Assembly: GCA_966250015.1 (NCBI GenBank)
Contig: CBINFS010000001.1
Coordinates: 232,065 to 296,064 of the forward strand
DNA length: 64,000 nucleotides
Direction: 5' to 3'
Source of the DNA: CBINFS01 sp966250015
GTDB taxonomy: Bacteria; Bacteroidota; Rhodothermia; Rhodothermales; DASSAV01
Shown: piece after piece, positions 27,440 to 35,516 of the stretch
Numbering within the stretch: position 1 is the stretch's first letter
Layout: each line of letters opens with the position of its first letter
Made by a program: the position numbers and the translations under genes
The notes under the pieces: model-generated
Databases searched by the model: none
What the model saw: the letters and a program-made list of their open reading frames with translations, nothing else
What the model was told of the DNA's origin: nothing

Positions 27440-29614
27440 ATGCAAATCCGAACGCTTTTCCTCGCCGTCTTCCTCACGGCCATTCCTGCATTCACGGTGT
27501 TGGCTCAGCGGCCGATCGATCAAATCGAGTATCCTCCGCTGAAGGACTTTGAAGTACCCGAGGCCGAACGCGTCGACCTGCCCAATGGGATGGTTCTGTT
27601 TCTCATTGCGGACCCCGAGCTGCCGCTGGTGAACATGTCCGCCCGGATCGGGACCGGATCGGTGTACGAACCCGCTGACAAGGTCGGGTTGGCTGCCATT
27701 ACGGGTACGGTGATGCGCACAGGAGGTACGGCGACGAGGACCGGGGACGAGATCAACGAACAGCTCGAGAGTATGGGGTCGATCGTCGAGACGTCGATCG
27801 GAACCGAATCTGGCTCGGCTTACATGTCGGCGCTCAAAGAGTACACGAGGGAGACGCTGGAGCTCTTTGCCGACATTCTGATGAACCCGGCCTTTGCCGA
27901 GGACAAGATCCAGATCGCGAAGACGCAGCAGAAATCGATGATATCGAGGCGTAACGATGACCCGCAGGATATCGCCTTTCGAGAGTTTGGAGAGGCCATC
28001 TTCGGCTCCGACAGCCCGTACGCTCGTTCGCCCGAGTATTACACGATCGACGCCATCAGCCGTGATGACCTTTTGGCATTTCACAACCGGTTTTTCGTTC
28101 CGAACAACGTCTACCTGAGTGTTTGGGGTGACTTCGAAAAGGACGCGATGGTGCAGACGATACGGGAGGCGTTTTCAAGCTGGAAAAAGGACGATGATTT
28201 CGTCCGCCCAACCTTGCCTCCGCTTCCACCAGCAACGGAGGCGGGCGTCTATTTCATCCCTAAAGAGGACGTCAATCAGAGCACCATTCTCATTGGCCAC
28301 GTAGGCGAGCTTCGCCAGGATCACGAGGATTACCCGGAGGTCCAATTGATGAACGACGTGCTCAGCGGCGGTTTTGCAGGCCGGCTGATGCGAAACGTGC
28401 GGTCGGATCAGGGGCTCGCGTATGCAGTGTTCGGGGCTTATACGGCGGAATACGATCACCCCGGACTGTTTTATTCGGGCGTTCTCTCGAAGAGTGAAAG
28501 CACCGTGAGGGCTACCCGGTCAGTTCTCGAGCAAATCGAGAGCATGCAGACCGTACCGCCGACTGAGGACGAGCTTGCCCTTGCCAGAGAGGCATTCCTC
28601 AATTCTTTCGTCTTCAATTACGATACGAAGAGTGAGATCGTACAGCGTATGATGACGCTGGCATATTACGGCTACCCGCTCGATTTCCTGGAAAAGACGA
28701 GAGAAGAGATCGAGCAGGCTACTGCAGACGACGTGGTACGCGTTGCAAACCGGTATCTCAAGCCCGACCAATCGAAGATTCTGGTCGTGGGAAGGGCAGA
28801 GGATTTCGACGAACCGCTTTCGGCCCTGGGCGCCGTTCAGGAAATCGACATCACCATTCCGACACGTCCCCCTGGAGAGGCGGCGCCACAAGTCTCATCG
28901 GAATCCATGACGGAAGGGAAGGAGCTTCTCAATCGCATGATTGCTGCGTTGGGAGGATCTGAAGCTTTCTCCAGGATCAGCAACATGAAGATCAACGGGG
29001 CCCAGCGTGCAAACACGCCGGCTGGAGAGTTCCAAATGGAGAGTGCTGTGACGGTGGATTTGCCCGATCCTGGAGCGGAGATCGAACGGATGATGGCCGG
29101 TTCGGGCCGGCTGCTCATTAATCAGTCGACACCGGGCGGAGCATTTGTCATTGTACTGGACGGTGAACAGGCCGTCGTCAAAGGCCCGCAGGGCACTCAG
29201 TCTCTACCCGAACCGCTCAGGCAGCAGATCAAGGATGAGCTTTGGCGCGACATCACCTATCTCGCACGTTTCGCCGACCATCCCGACCTCCAGGCACATG
29301 CTTTGGGTACGGAAGAGTTTGATGGAAGCCCGCGCCAGGCGCTTCGAATCACGCCCGGCTCGGGAAGCCCGTTTACGCTTTTCCTCGATCCTGAATCCAA
29401 TCTGCCCTCGGGTCTTCGGTACGAATCAATCGATCCAACGAGCGGCGCCCCGGTGGCGTCCGAAGACCGATTTGACGACTTCAGACAGGTGGGGGACATC
29501 CTTCTTCCTCACAGGATAGTCACGTATCGCGATGGGGAAATCTCGCTCGAGACCACGCTCACGAGCGTACAATTCAACACCGAGGTAGACGATAGCCTAT
29601 TCGACGTTCAGTAG
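27440..29614 (+). CDS. M16-family non-catalytic subunit with C-terminal LolA-like domain
   Basis: A 724-residue exported protein (signal peptide to about residue 22, TVLAQ). Residues about 35-470 form two M16 lobes, but the HxxEH zinc site is missing: the matching segment reads GLAAITGTVMRTGGT. It should be the inactive, substrate-binding half of the pair with the gene upstream. After a short linker, residues about 485-724 form an extra domain starting EGKELLNRMIAALGG, with strand-rich sequence like the LolA/outer-membrane lipoprotein-sorting fold. The start ATG at 27440 (MQIRTLFLAVFL) is chosen over a TTG five codons earlier. A strong terminator follows. Confidence 0.9.
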   Translation: MQIRTLFLAVFLTAIPAFTVLAQRPIDQIEYPPLKDFEVPEAERVDLPNGMVLFLIADPELPLVNMSARIGTGSVYEPADKVGLAAITGTVMRTGGTATRTGDEINEQLESMGSIVETSIGTESGSAYMSALKEYTRETLELFADILMNPAFAEDKIQIAKTQQKSMISRRNDDPQDIAFREFGEAIFGSDSPYARSPEYYTIDAISRDDLLAFHNRFFVPNNVYLSVWGDFEKDAMVQTIREAFSSWKKDDDFVRPTLPPLPPATEAGVYFIPKEDVNQSTILIGHVGELRQDHEDYPEVQLMNDVLSGGFAGRLMRNVRSDQGLAYAVFGAYTAEYDHPGLFYSGVLSKSESTVRATRSVLEQIESMQTVPPTEDELALAREAFLNSFVFNYDTKSEIVQRMMTLAYYGYPLDFLEKTREEIEQATADDVVRVANRYLKPDQSKILVVGRAEDFDEPLSALGAVQEIDITIPTRPPGEAAPQVSSESMTEGKELLNRMIAALGGSEAFSRISNMKINGAQRANTPAGEFQMESAVTVDLPDPGAEIERMMAGSGRLLINQSTPGGAFVIVLDGEQAVVKGPQGTQSLPEPLRQQIKDELWRDITYLARFADHPDLQAHALGTEEFDGSPRQALRITPGSGSPFTLFLDPESNLPSGLRYESIDPTSGAPVASEDRFDDFRQVGDILLPHRIVTYRDGEISLETTLTSVQFNTEVDDSLFDVQ

Positions 29615-29641
29615 TTCGCAGAGGCAAAAAATCGTGGCCAG

Positions 29642-29677
29642 GGCCTGCCGGAGACGGGTACTCCGGCAGGCCTTTTT
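29642..29677 (+). terminator. Intrinsic terminator after the M16 pair
   Basis: GGCCTGCCGGAG and CTCCGGCAGGCC form a perfect 12-bp stem with a 7-base loop, followed by five T residues. Confidence 0.93.
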
Positions 29678-29815
29678 CGTCTCCGCAAAAGCGCCTTTTT
29701 TACCCCGAAAACCACGTTTTTTACGGTTCATTTTCTTTTTTCGTCTATGACATAAAGGTGTCACAGGCGATTTTTATCATATAAGAAAATCAGAACGTGA
29801 AGCGGGGGATTGGTC

Positions 29816-30532
29816 ATGGAAAAGGCAGCACTTTCGACGAATGCAAGGATCTTCTCGGCTCGTGGTTATCGGGAAACGGCGCCGATACTCGTAGAGCCGA
29901 CTTTGTTCTACAACCCGCCCTACGAGCATCCTCTGGAGGACGAATTTGCTTGGCATCTGGTGAAATATCTGGATCCCAAATCCGCTCTCGGATACCAGGT
30001 GAAATTCGACACGCCGGTGGCAAACCTTTGGGTGGACTTTGTGGTCGAGATTGGAGCTCGTCGGATTGGATTCGAATGCAGTACGTTTTACGAAGACGAA
30101 AACGAGCTCGCGCTTCGGGATGCCTTGCTCGTCGGGTCGGGCGCTCTCCACACGTTGTATCGTCTGCGGGGCGTCGACGTGATGTACCGGCTGCACGACG
30201 TGCTCTACTTGATCTCGCAGATCGATCGTACGTTGTTTAGTGCGAGGGGCAGGATCAACCTCGAGACGCTGGCGTCCGCGGAAGCACACGAGTGCAGGGT
30301 GGATCCCGACTCATCCAGCCTGAGCATCGTATACCGGCCGGTCGAGGACGAAGACGAAATCGACGGCGAAGCGTTCAGCTGGCCGAGCCTGGGAGGAGAG
30401 GAAAGCACGCTCTATCTGCGCCGGCTGGATCACAGACTGCCCGACTCCTGGGTCAGGGATTACTACCGGGCGCTCGCCTATTTCGACAACTCGGTCGACC
30501 GGATGAGCGAGCAGTGGGCAAAGACTGCCTGA
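29816..30532 (+). CDS. PD-(D/E)XK-like protein, possible orphan nuclease relative
   Basis: A 238-residue cytoplasmic protein. HPLEDEFAWHLVKYL is followed by strands VDFVVEIGARRIGFECS and then LRDALLVGSGALHTLYRLRG with DVMYRLHDVLYLIS. The order of Glu, the Asp of VDFVV, and E-x-C resembles the Vsr/DUF559-type PD-(D/E)XK fold, in which the last motif is normally E-x-K or E-x-D. Here the lysine position is Cys, so catalysis is doubtful. The ATG at 29816 has a GGGGG run upstream; a TTG lies two codons earlier. There is no methylase, helicase or other restriction gene nearby. The fold is my inference from motifs. Confidence 0.72.
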   Translation: MEKAALSTNARIFSARGYRETAPILVEPTLFYNPPYEHPLEDEFAWHLVKYLDPKSALGYQVKFDTPVANLWVDFVVEIGARRIGFECSTFYEDENELALRDALLVGSGALHTLYRLRGVDVMYRLHDVLYLISQIDRTLFSARGRINLETLASAEAHECRVDPDSSSLSIVYRPVEDEDEIDGEAFSWPSLGGEESTLYLRRLDHRLPDSWVRDYYRALAYFDNSVDRMSEQWAKTA

Positions 30533-30540
30533 AATGCCAA

Positions 30541-30592
30541 ATAAAACGCAGGTTACCGGCGAACGACTGTGCACCGGTAACCTGCGTTTTAT
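30541..30592. terminator. Bidirectional terminator with 19-bp perfect stem
   Basis: ATAAAACGCAGGTTACCGG pairs without mismatch with its complement ending at 30592, around a 14-base loop. T-rich ends on both strands suit both convergent genes: the PD-(D/E)XK-like gene and the flotillin gene. Confidence 0.92.
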
Positions 30593-30601
30593 GTATACGG
30601 A

Positions 30602-31888
30602 TTACTTCACGGTGACGCCGTCGGACGTATCGGCGCTTTTAGAGACGGCCGCAACCAGCTCGTCTTCGGAAGATTCTGATTTTTTCAGCATACCGGCCAC
30701 GTCGATGCCGGTGGTAGCTTTGAGGCTTTCGAGCAAGGCCGGAGCGGCTCCGGCGATCTGGTGGAACACGGCGGGGATGCCGCCGCCCCCGGTCTGGCCG
30801 CTGTCGACAACCGTCAGGCGGTCGATTTTGAGGTTGTCGACTGCTTTGATAGTTTCCCTCATGATGTCGGGAAGCATCTGGATGAGGAAAAGCTTTTCTG
30901 CTTCAGGGCCTGCCTGTTTCCACAGCTCCAGCTTACGTTTCAAGACCTCGACTTCGGCCTGACCGTCTTCAAGGATACGCGCAGCGTTACCTTTTGCGAT
31001 TTCCTCTTTCGCCTTTCTTTCCGCTTCTGCCGCAATCACGACCTTGGCATGTTGCCGTTTTTCGGCAAGGGCGATTTCCTCGAGGGCGAGCTCCTGTTCG
31101 GCACGCGCCTGGGCGACACGGGCGGAAACGCTGACCTTGGCTTCTTCAGCTTCAGCCTTTGCGGCCAGCTGGGCCTTTACGATGCGCACGTCGTTTTCGG
31201 CCTCGGCGATGGCCTTATCGGCTCTGGCTTTTGCCACACGCGCGGCTTCCTCCTTTTCAGCCTCGACCACCTGTGCGGCAGAAAGTATGTGGGCCGTACG
31301 CTGGCGCCCGATTGCATTCAGGTAGCCTCGCTCATCCTCGACACTCTGAATCTTCAGCACGTCGAGCTGTAGGCCCAGCGCACTCAGGTCGTTATCCGCT
31401 TCTTCGACGAGCTCTTTGGCAAACTTGAGACGGTCCTCGTTGACTTCTTCCGGGGTCAATAGCGCCAGCACACCGCGCAGGTTACCTTCGAGGGTTTCCT
31501 TCGCGATCATCTGGATTTCGTCGCGCGTTTTCCCCAACAAGCGCTCGACTGCGTTGTTCAGCTCCGTCTCGTTCGAAGAAATCTTGACGTTGGCTATGGC
31601 GCGTACCGTGAGGGGGATTCCGCCTTTTGAATAGGCATTTTGCACGGTCAGGTCCAGAGGGATGGTCGTCAGATTGAGCCGATCAACCTTCTCGATGATC
31701 GGAATGCGGAACCCGCGCCCTCCCCGGATTACGCGATAGCCGACGCCCGTCCCGTCACCGAGCTGGCGGCGCCGGCCGCTGAATATCAGCACTTCGTTCG
31801 GCTGGCAGATCTTGAGGTTGGCACGAATGATTCCGAAAACCGTCAAAAAGCCCAGGATCAGAACGGCGGCAATGATAATCGGGGTCAT
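30602..31888 (-). CDS. Flotillin-like SPFH-domain protein
   Basis: A 428-residue flotillin/YqiK-type protein. One N-terminal membrane segment (about 3-21) is followed by the SPFH/band-7 domain (about 30-200: PNEVLIFSGRR, LNLTTIPLDLTVQN). A long Ala/Glu/Lys coiled coil follows (about 210-330, AEAENDVRIVKAQLAAKAEAEEA), then a C-terminal oligomerisation region. Flotillins form membrane scaffolds that organise fluid domains and help large complexes assemble. The NfeD-like gene lies 50 bases upstream on the same strand, the classic yuaF-floT arrangement, so the two should be co-expressed and interact. Confidence 0.92.
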   Translation of the reverse strand: MTPIIIAAVLILGFLTVFGIIRANLKICQPNEVLIFSGRRRQLGDGTGVGYRVIRGGRGFRIPIIEKVDRLNLTTIPLDLTVQNAYSKGGIPLTVRAIANVKISSNETELNNAVERLLGKTRDEIQMIAKETLEGNLRGVLALLTPEEVNEDRLKFAKELVEEADNDLSALGLQLDVLKIQSVEDERGYLNAIGRQRTAHILSAAQVVEAEKEEAARVAKARADKAIAEAENDVRIVKAQLAAKAEAEEAKVSVSARVAQARAEQELALEEIALAEKRQHAKVVIAAEAERKAKEEIAKGNAARILEDGQAEVEVLKRKLELWKQAGPEAEKLFLIQMLPDIMRETIKAVDNLKIDRLTVVDSGQTGGGGIPAVFHQIAGAAPALLESLKATTGIDVAGMLKKSESSEDELVAAVSKSADTSDGVTVK

Positions 31889-31938
31889 AGTGTATCACCC
31901 TATATTGGAGGCAAAAATGAAAACGAGAATATGCCTGC

Positions 31939-32520
31939 TCAAGCCGGCTTGACGACCTCAGCAATGCCCTGCTTCATTCGAATGACGACCACCTCGTCAC
32001 CCGGTTTGAACGTTTCGTCTGCAACGTCTCCAAATGGTCGTGCCATCAACTGAAGGCGCTGGCCTTTGGCTTCCAGCCTGATCTTTCCTTTTTCAGAGCC
32101 GGCAAACGGTATGACCACGACGCCGGTTTTTCCCTTCAGGTCATCCACGGCCACGTCGCTCGATACGTGCTCGTACCCGACGCGGTGGATGACGTAGTTG
32201 CCCCCGAGCCCTACCACGAGGCCAGTCAGTACGGAGGCTACAGGAGTAAAAATGGCGCCCGCGTCGATCCAGGACAGTAGCAGGCCGGTCATCCCAAAAA
32301 AGGCCAGAAAGAGGAACAGCGCGCGGATGCTGAGGAGATCGACCAGTCCGGGGCCGGCGTCCGGCGCATGGCCTGAAAGGTCATGGTCGGTGTCCGTGTC
32401 GGCTTGCGCCTCGAAATGGCCATCCGTGTCTGCGTCGGCTTCCGTGTCCCCACCGCCAAAGAGCGACAGGAGTACGAAGAAGCCTCCGACCAGCAAGCTG
32501 ATTAAATAGATGGCATCCAT
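31939..32520 (-). CDS. NfeD/YuaF-like membrane protein, flotillin partner
   Basis: A 193-residue membrane protein. The first helix (about 4-21) is followed by an acidic, His-containing linker (DTEADADTDGHFEAQADTD), then two or three more hydrophobic segments (about 63-105) and a C-terminal OB-fold domain. The OB domain is recognised by LKGKTGVVVIPF and FKPGDEVVVIRMKQGIAEV, as in NfeD. Short NfeD proteins partner flotillins, and the flotillin gene directly downstream supports this. The acidic/His linker might bind a cation; that is speculation. Confidence 0.88.
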   Translation of the reverse strand: MDAIYLISLLVGGFFVLLSLFGGGDTEADADTDGHFEAQADTDTDHDLSGHAPDAGPGLVDLLSIRALFLFLAFFGMTGLLLSWIDAGAIFTPVASVLTGLVVGLGGNYVIHRVGYEHVSSDVAVDDLKGKTGVVVIPFAGSEKGKIRLEAKGQRLQLMARPFGDVADETFKPGDEVVVIRMKQGIAEVVKPA

Positions 32521-32605
32521 ACGTCACGCAGAAGGATTTGATAGACGCTACGTATGAATAATAAACCGGGTTACGTTGTCGATCAACCAAGTTGAGGTTC
32601 ACACG

Positions 32606-32649
32606 AAAAAAGGGGGCGGCCCGGTACCCTGGAGCCGCCCCCTCTTTTT
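32606..32649 (-). terminator. Intrinsic terminator of the amt-PII operon
   Basis: GGGGGCGGC and GCCGCCCCC form a GC-only stem, with six T residues following on the minus strand. It lies just past the PII gene stop. The plus strand also has a T-run, so it may serve both directions. Confidence 0.88.
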
Positions 32650-32667
32650 GGTTTATGTCTTCCTGCA

Positions 32668-33018
32668 CTAGAGGACCGGTGTTACGGCAGCCGTGTCCTC
32701 CTCTCCCGTTCTTATGCGATACACCTTCTCGACAGGCAATACGAAGATTTTCCCGTCACCAACTTCGCCCGTGCGAGCGGCGGCCAAGATGGCCTGCACC
32801 GTTGGCTCCACGAAGTGGTCCGATACGCCGATGTCGAGCTGGACCTTTTCTTTGAACTCCATCTTGACGGTGGTTCCGCGGTACGTCTCGACGGCTTCCA
32901 TTTCGCCGCCGTGACCCTGCACGCGCGACACGGTCAGGCCTCGGACCTCGGACAAAAAGAGTGACTTCAGGACGTCATTCAGGCTTTCCGGCCTTATGAT
33001 GGCTTTGATCAGTTTCAT
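32668..33018 (-). CDS. PII nitrogen-regulatory protein lacking the uridylylation tyrosine
   Basis: A 116-residue GlnK/GlnB-type trimeric signal protein that reads ATP/ADP and 2-oxoglutarate and blocks AmtB when nitrogen is plentiful. MKLIKAIIRPESLNDV, the T-loop, TGEVGDGKIFVLPVEKVYRIRTGE (B- and C-loops) are present. The T-loop aligns with E. coli GlnB without gaps: Tyr46, Arg47 and Gly48 match, but position 51, the uridylylated Tyr, is Val. Position 49 is Thr. So control by GlnD-type uridylylation is not expected. It follows amtB by 25 bases. The upstream AAAGGAT suits the ATG. Confidence 0.93.
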   Translation of the reverse strand: MKLIKAIIRPESLNDVLKSLFLSEVRGLTVSRVQGHGGEMEAVETYRGTTVKMEFKEKVQLDIGVSDHFVEPTVQAILAAARTGEVGDGKIFVLPVEKVYRIRTGEEDTAAVTPVL

Positions 33019-33043
33019 GTTTATCCTTTAACCATTTTGGGGT

Positions 33044-34429
33044 TTATGCAGATGCAGCCTTCACGCCCGACATCACCGGGGCGGATACAACTTTCGCGGG
33101 TTTCGGCGCGACCTCTCGGTCGAGCAACAGGATGGCGCCTTCGCCGTGCGTGTACGCCTCCTCCCCGTGGTTGACGATGTCCATACCCAGACCTTCCGCT
33201 TTCTTGTCGGCGCGGACTGCCACTACAAGGCTGAGGCCCTTCAGGATACCGTACGTCAGGACGCCGCTGTAGGCGAACACGGCAACGATCGAGATGAGCT
33301 GGACGACGAGCTGCCAGGGGTTGCCAAACAGCAGACCGTCAGCGGAGCCGTTCCATGCCGCGTCGGCAAAAATCCCGGTCAGGATGGCGCCCGTTATGCC
33401 GCCGAGTCCATGAGCGGCAAAGACGTCGAGCGAATCGTCGAACCTGGTTTTCGACCGCCACAGGATCATGAAGTAGCTGGGGAAGGCAGCGATCGTGCCG
33501 ATGAGGATGGCGGAAAGTGGCGAGACGAACCCCGCTGCCGGCGTAATCGCAACCAGTCCTATCACGATGGCGGTAGCCACACCGACAGCCGTGATGTGCT
33601 TCGTACGGAAGTGATCCAGTACGATCCAGGCGACCAGCGTCGCAGCCGGTGCAAGGATGGTGTTGATGAAGGCGAGGGTAGCCGTGCCGTTCGCGGCAAG
33701 CGCACTCCCACCGTTAAACCCGAACCACCCGAACCAGAGCAATCCCGCGCCAAGCAGCACGAAGGGTACGTTGTGGGGCAACAACGCCTGGCGGCCGTAG
33801 TCTTTTCTCGTGCCCAGGAAAAGGGCCGCCACGACCGCCGCCGCTCCGGCGTTGATGTGAACGACGGCGCCGCCGGCGAAGTCGAGCGCGCCGAGCTCCG
33901 CCAGCCATCCACCGCCCCATACCCAGTGCGCGACAGGAGCGTACACGAGCAGAATCCAGAGAACTATGAACGCCAGGTACGCACTGAAACGCATACGTTC
34001 GACGATGGCGCCGGAAATGAGCGCCACGGTGATGATGGCGAACGTACCCTGGAAGCCCATGAAAAGCAGGTGCGGGATCGAGCCGAAGGGTTCCAGGCCG
34101 ACGTTATTCAGCAGGGCCATCGAAAAACCACCGCTCAACAACGTCCCCTCGCTGAAAGCCAGGGAGTAGCCGATCAGCGCCCACAAAACACCCGTCACGC
34201 CGAGCGAGGCAAAGCTCATCATCATCGTGTTGAGAGCACTCTTCGATCGTACGAGCCCCCCGTAGAAAAAGGCCAGGGCAGGCGTCATGAGCAAGACGAG
34301 CGCAGTCGATACGAGTAGCCACGAGGTGTCTGCTCCAGAAATCGCCGTCTCCGGCACGGCATCCTGCGCAAATACGACGTTCGATCCGGTGAGAGCAAAT
34401 AGAAGTGTCAGTATGATTCTACGTTTCAT
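33044..34429 (-). CDS. amtB: Ammonium transporter
   Basis: A 461-residue Amt/MEP channel that conducts ammonium across the inner membrane. A cleaved signal sequence (to about residue 22, VFAQ) and 11 transmembrane helices are expected. The twin pore histidines are visible: His191 in GGAVVHINAG and His340 in DVFAAHGLGG. FFYGGLVRSKSALN and the FGWFGFNGGS helix are also standard. The C-terminal tail (RADKKAEGLGMDIVNHGEEAY) is the PII-binding segment. It lies between an outer-membrane protein gene (57 bases upstream) and the PII gene, forming one operon. Confidence 0.96.
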   Translation of the reverse strand: MKRRIILTLLFALTGSNVVFAQDAVPETAISGADTSWLLVSTALVLLMTPALAFFYGGLVRSKSALNTMMMSFASLGVTGVLWALIGYSLAFSEGTLLSGGFSMALLNNVGLEPFGSIPHLLFMGFQGTFAIITVALISGAIVERMRFSAYLAFIVLWILLVYAPVAHWVWGGGWLAELGALDFAGGAVVHINAGAAAVVAALFLGTRKDYGRQALLPHNVPFVLLGAGLLWFGWFGFNGGSALAANGTATLAFINTILAPAATLVAWIVLDHFRTKHITAVGVATAIVIGLVAITPAAGFVSPLSAILIGTIAAFPSYFMILWRSKTRFDDSLDVFAAHGLGGITGAILTGIFADAAWNGSADGLLFGNPWQLVVQLISIVAVFAYSGVLTYGILKGLSLVVAVRADKKAEGLGMDIVNHGEEAYTHGEGAILLLDREVAPKPAKVVSAPVMSGVKAASA

Positions 34430-34486
34430 GGTTCAGGAGAATTGATATGATTGATTACAAAAGTCGGGAGAGCAGCCGGGTGTGAG

Positions 34487-35209
34487 TCAGAACGAGATCC
34501 CGATGCCACCCCAGAACACGGTGCCATTGTGGCCGAACGCACGAGCCTGGGCCTCGTAGACGTCGTCCAGGGCGATCTGAAAGCCGATGAGCGGGCTGAT
34601 CTCGAGAAACCCCGTTGAAAAGCTCGTTCCCACGGTCAGGCCGAGCGAGCTGAGCGCCGTACGGTCCTCGAAAAGGAAATTGCTGTCCAGGCCAAGACTG
34701 GCGCCGAGCGTAAAGGCCTGCCCTCCTATCGTGACGTCCTCTCCAATGGCGGCCTGAGCATACAGGCCGTCCATCGTATCGAAGTCGTAGGCTGCGAATA
34801 AGCTTGGCTGGAGCGGAATCCCTGAGAAACCAACCGATGCGAAAACCTCCTGTGTGGGAAGGAACTCGAGCTCCCCGTCGGTAGGTGTCGGAAACGTATA
34901 GAACGTGTATCCGGCGCCAATCGAGACGTCGTCCATCTCGATGGCGTAAGCCGCGGTCAGGTCAGCTTCGTTGAAGCGGGCTACCTCTCCGGCATCCGGA
35001 TCGAGGTTGCCGAAGAAGGACAACGAAAAGCTCTGATACGACGCTGTAACCGTCGGCTGGAAAACAAAACCGGTAGAGAGTACCTGGCCGCGCCAGACGT
35101 AAGGACTACCATAGAAGATGGAAGTGCTGAGCTGTACCTGCGCAAACGCAGAAGAATACAAACCGGACAAGCACAGGCCGAGCAGAAGTAGAAGGACGTG
35201 CTTTTTCAT
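34487..35209 (-). CDS. Outer-membrane protein of an ammonium operon (TorF/Gcw_chp-like)
   Basis: A 240-residue exported protein (signal peptide to about residue 24, SAFAQ) made of short amphipathic strands ending in FWGGIGISF, so a small outer-membrane barrel. STSIFYGSPYVWRGQVLS near the start resembles the S-x-Y-x-x-R-G pattern of the TorF/Gcw_chp putative porins, which often sit beside amtB-glnK. That operon context is the best clue: a pore for ammonium or small nitrogen compounds (inference). The ATG at 35209 (MKKHVLLLLL) is chosen over an in-frame start at 35251. Confidence 0.82.
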   Translation of the reverse strand: MKKHVLLLLLGLCLSGLYSSAFAQVQLSTSIFYGSPYVWRGQVLSTGFVFQPTVTASYQSFSLSFFGNLDPDAGEVARFNEADLTAAYAIEMDDVSIGAGYTFYTFPTPTDGELEFLPTQEVFASVGFSGIPLQPSLFAAYDFDTMDGLYAQAAIGEDVTIGGQAFTLGASLGLDSNFLFEDRTALSSLGLTVGTSFSTGFLEISPLIGFQIALDDVYEAQARAFGHNGTVFWGGIGISF

Positions 35210-35312
35210 CTGGATAAGGTCTGACTGGTGAGTGGAATACGGCCGTCGCATAATATTTTTGCGCTGATTGCCTATTGTACTTAAAATTATTTAGTACTAA
35301 CGCAACGGCGCT

Positions 35313-35341
35313 AAAATAAATTATCAACTCCCCGGTGTCAA
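35313..35341 (-). promoter_or_regulatory. Sigma70-like promoter of the porin-amtB-PII operon
   Basis: On the minus strand TTGACA (35341-35336) and TATTTT (35318-35313) are 17 bases apart. Transcription would begin about 95 bases before the porin ATG. The spacing and hexamers are good, but Bacteroidota often use a different -7/-33 consensus. Confidence 0.4.
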
Positions 35342-35345
35342 GACC

Positions 35346-35380
35346 TATTTTAGGCATTTCAGATTGGTAGCCTAAAAATA
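35346..35380. promoter_or_regulatory. Inverted repeat just upstream of the amt-operon promoter
   Basis: TATTTTAGGC (35346-35355) and GCCTAAAAATA (35370-35380) form a near-perfect dyad with a 14-base spacer, directly upstream of the -35-like hexamer. It could be a regulator site or a weak terminator for topIB; the flanks do not decide. Confidence 0.35.
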
Positions 35381-35516
35381 TTAGAATAGATGTGAAAAAT
35401 GGCTAATAATGTTGGAGGTGGAGCACGTTTTACCCCAAGAACGTGCTTCCGTTACGCTGAGGCTGTCCCGGAAAGCGAAAACATCCCGGTTTAGTAAAGA
35501 GAGGTGATCGATCAGG

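Noticed and set aside
33146..34318. 390-codon plus-strand ORF opposite amtB
   Set aside because: It is antisense to a clear transporter and rich in Arg/Asp/Glu, as expected for a shadow frame. Similar long shadows at 807-1871, 15163-16680, 50232-51368 and 62586-63752 were rejected for the same reason.
35422..35447. Hairpin AGCACGTT/AACGTGCT after topIB
   Set aside because: The stem is 8 bp and no T-run follows on either strand, so a terminator call is not supported.
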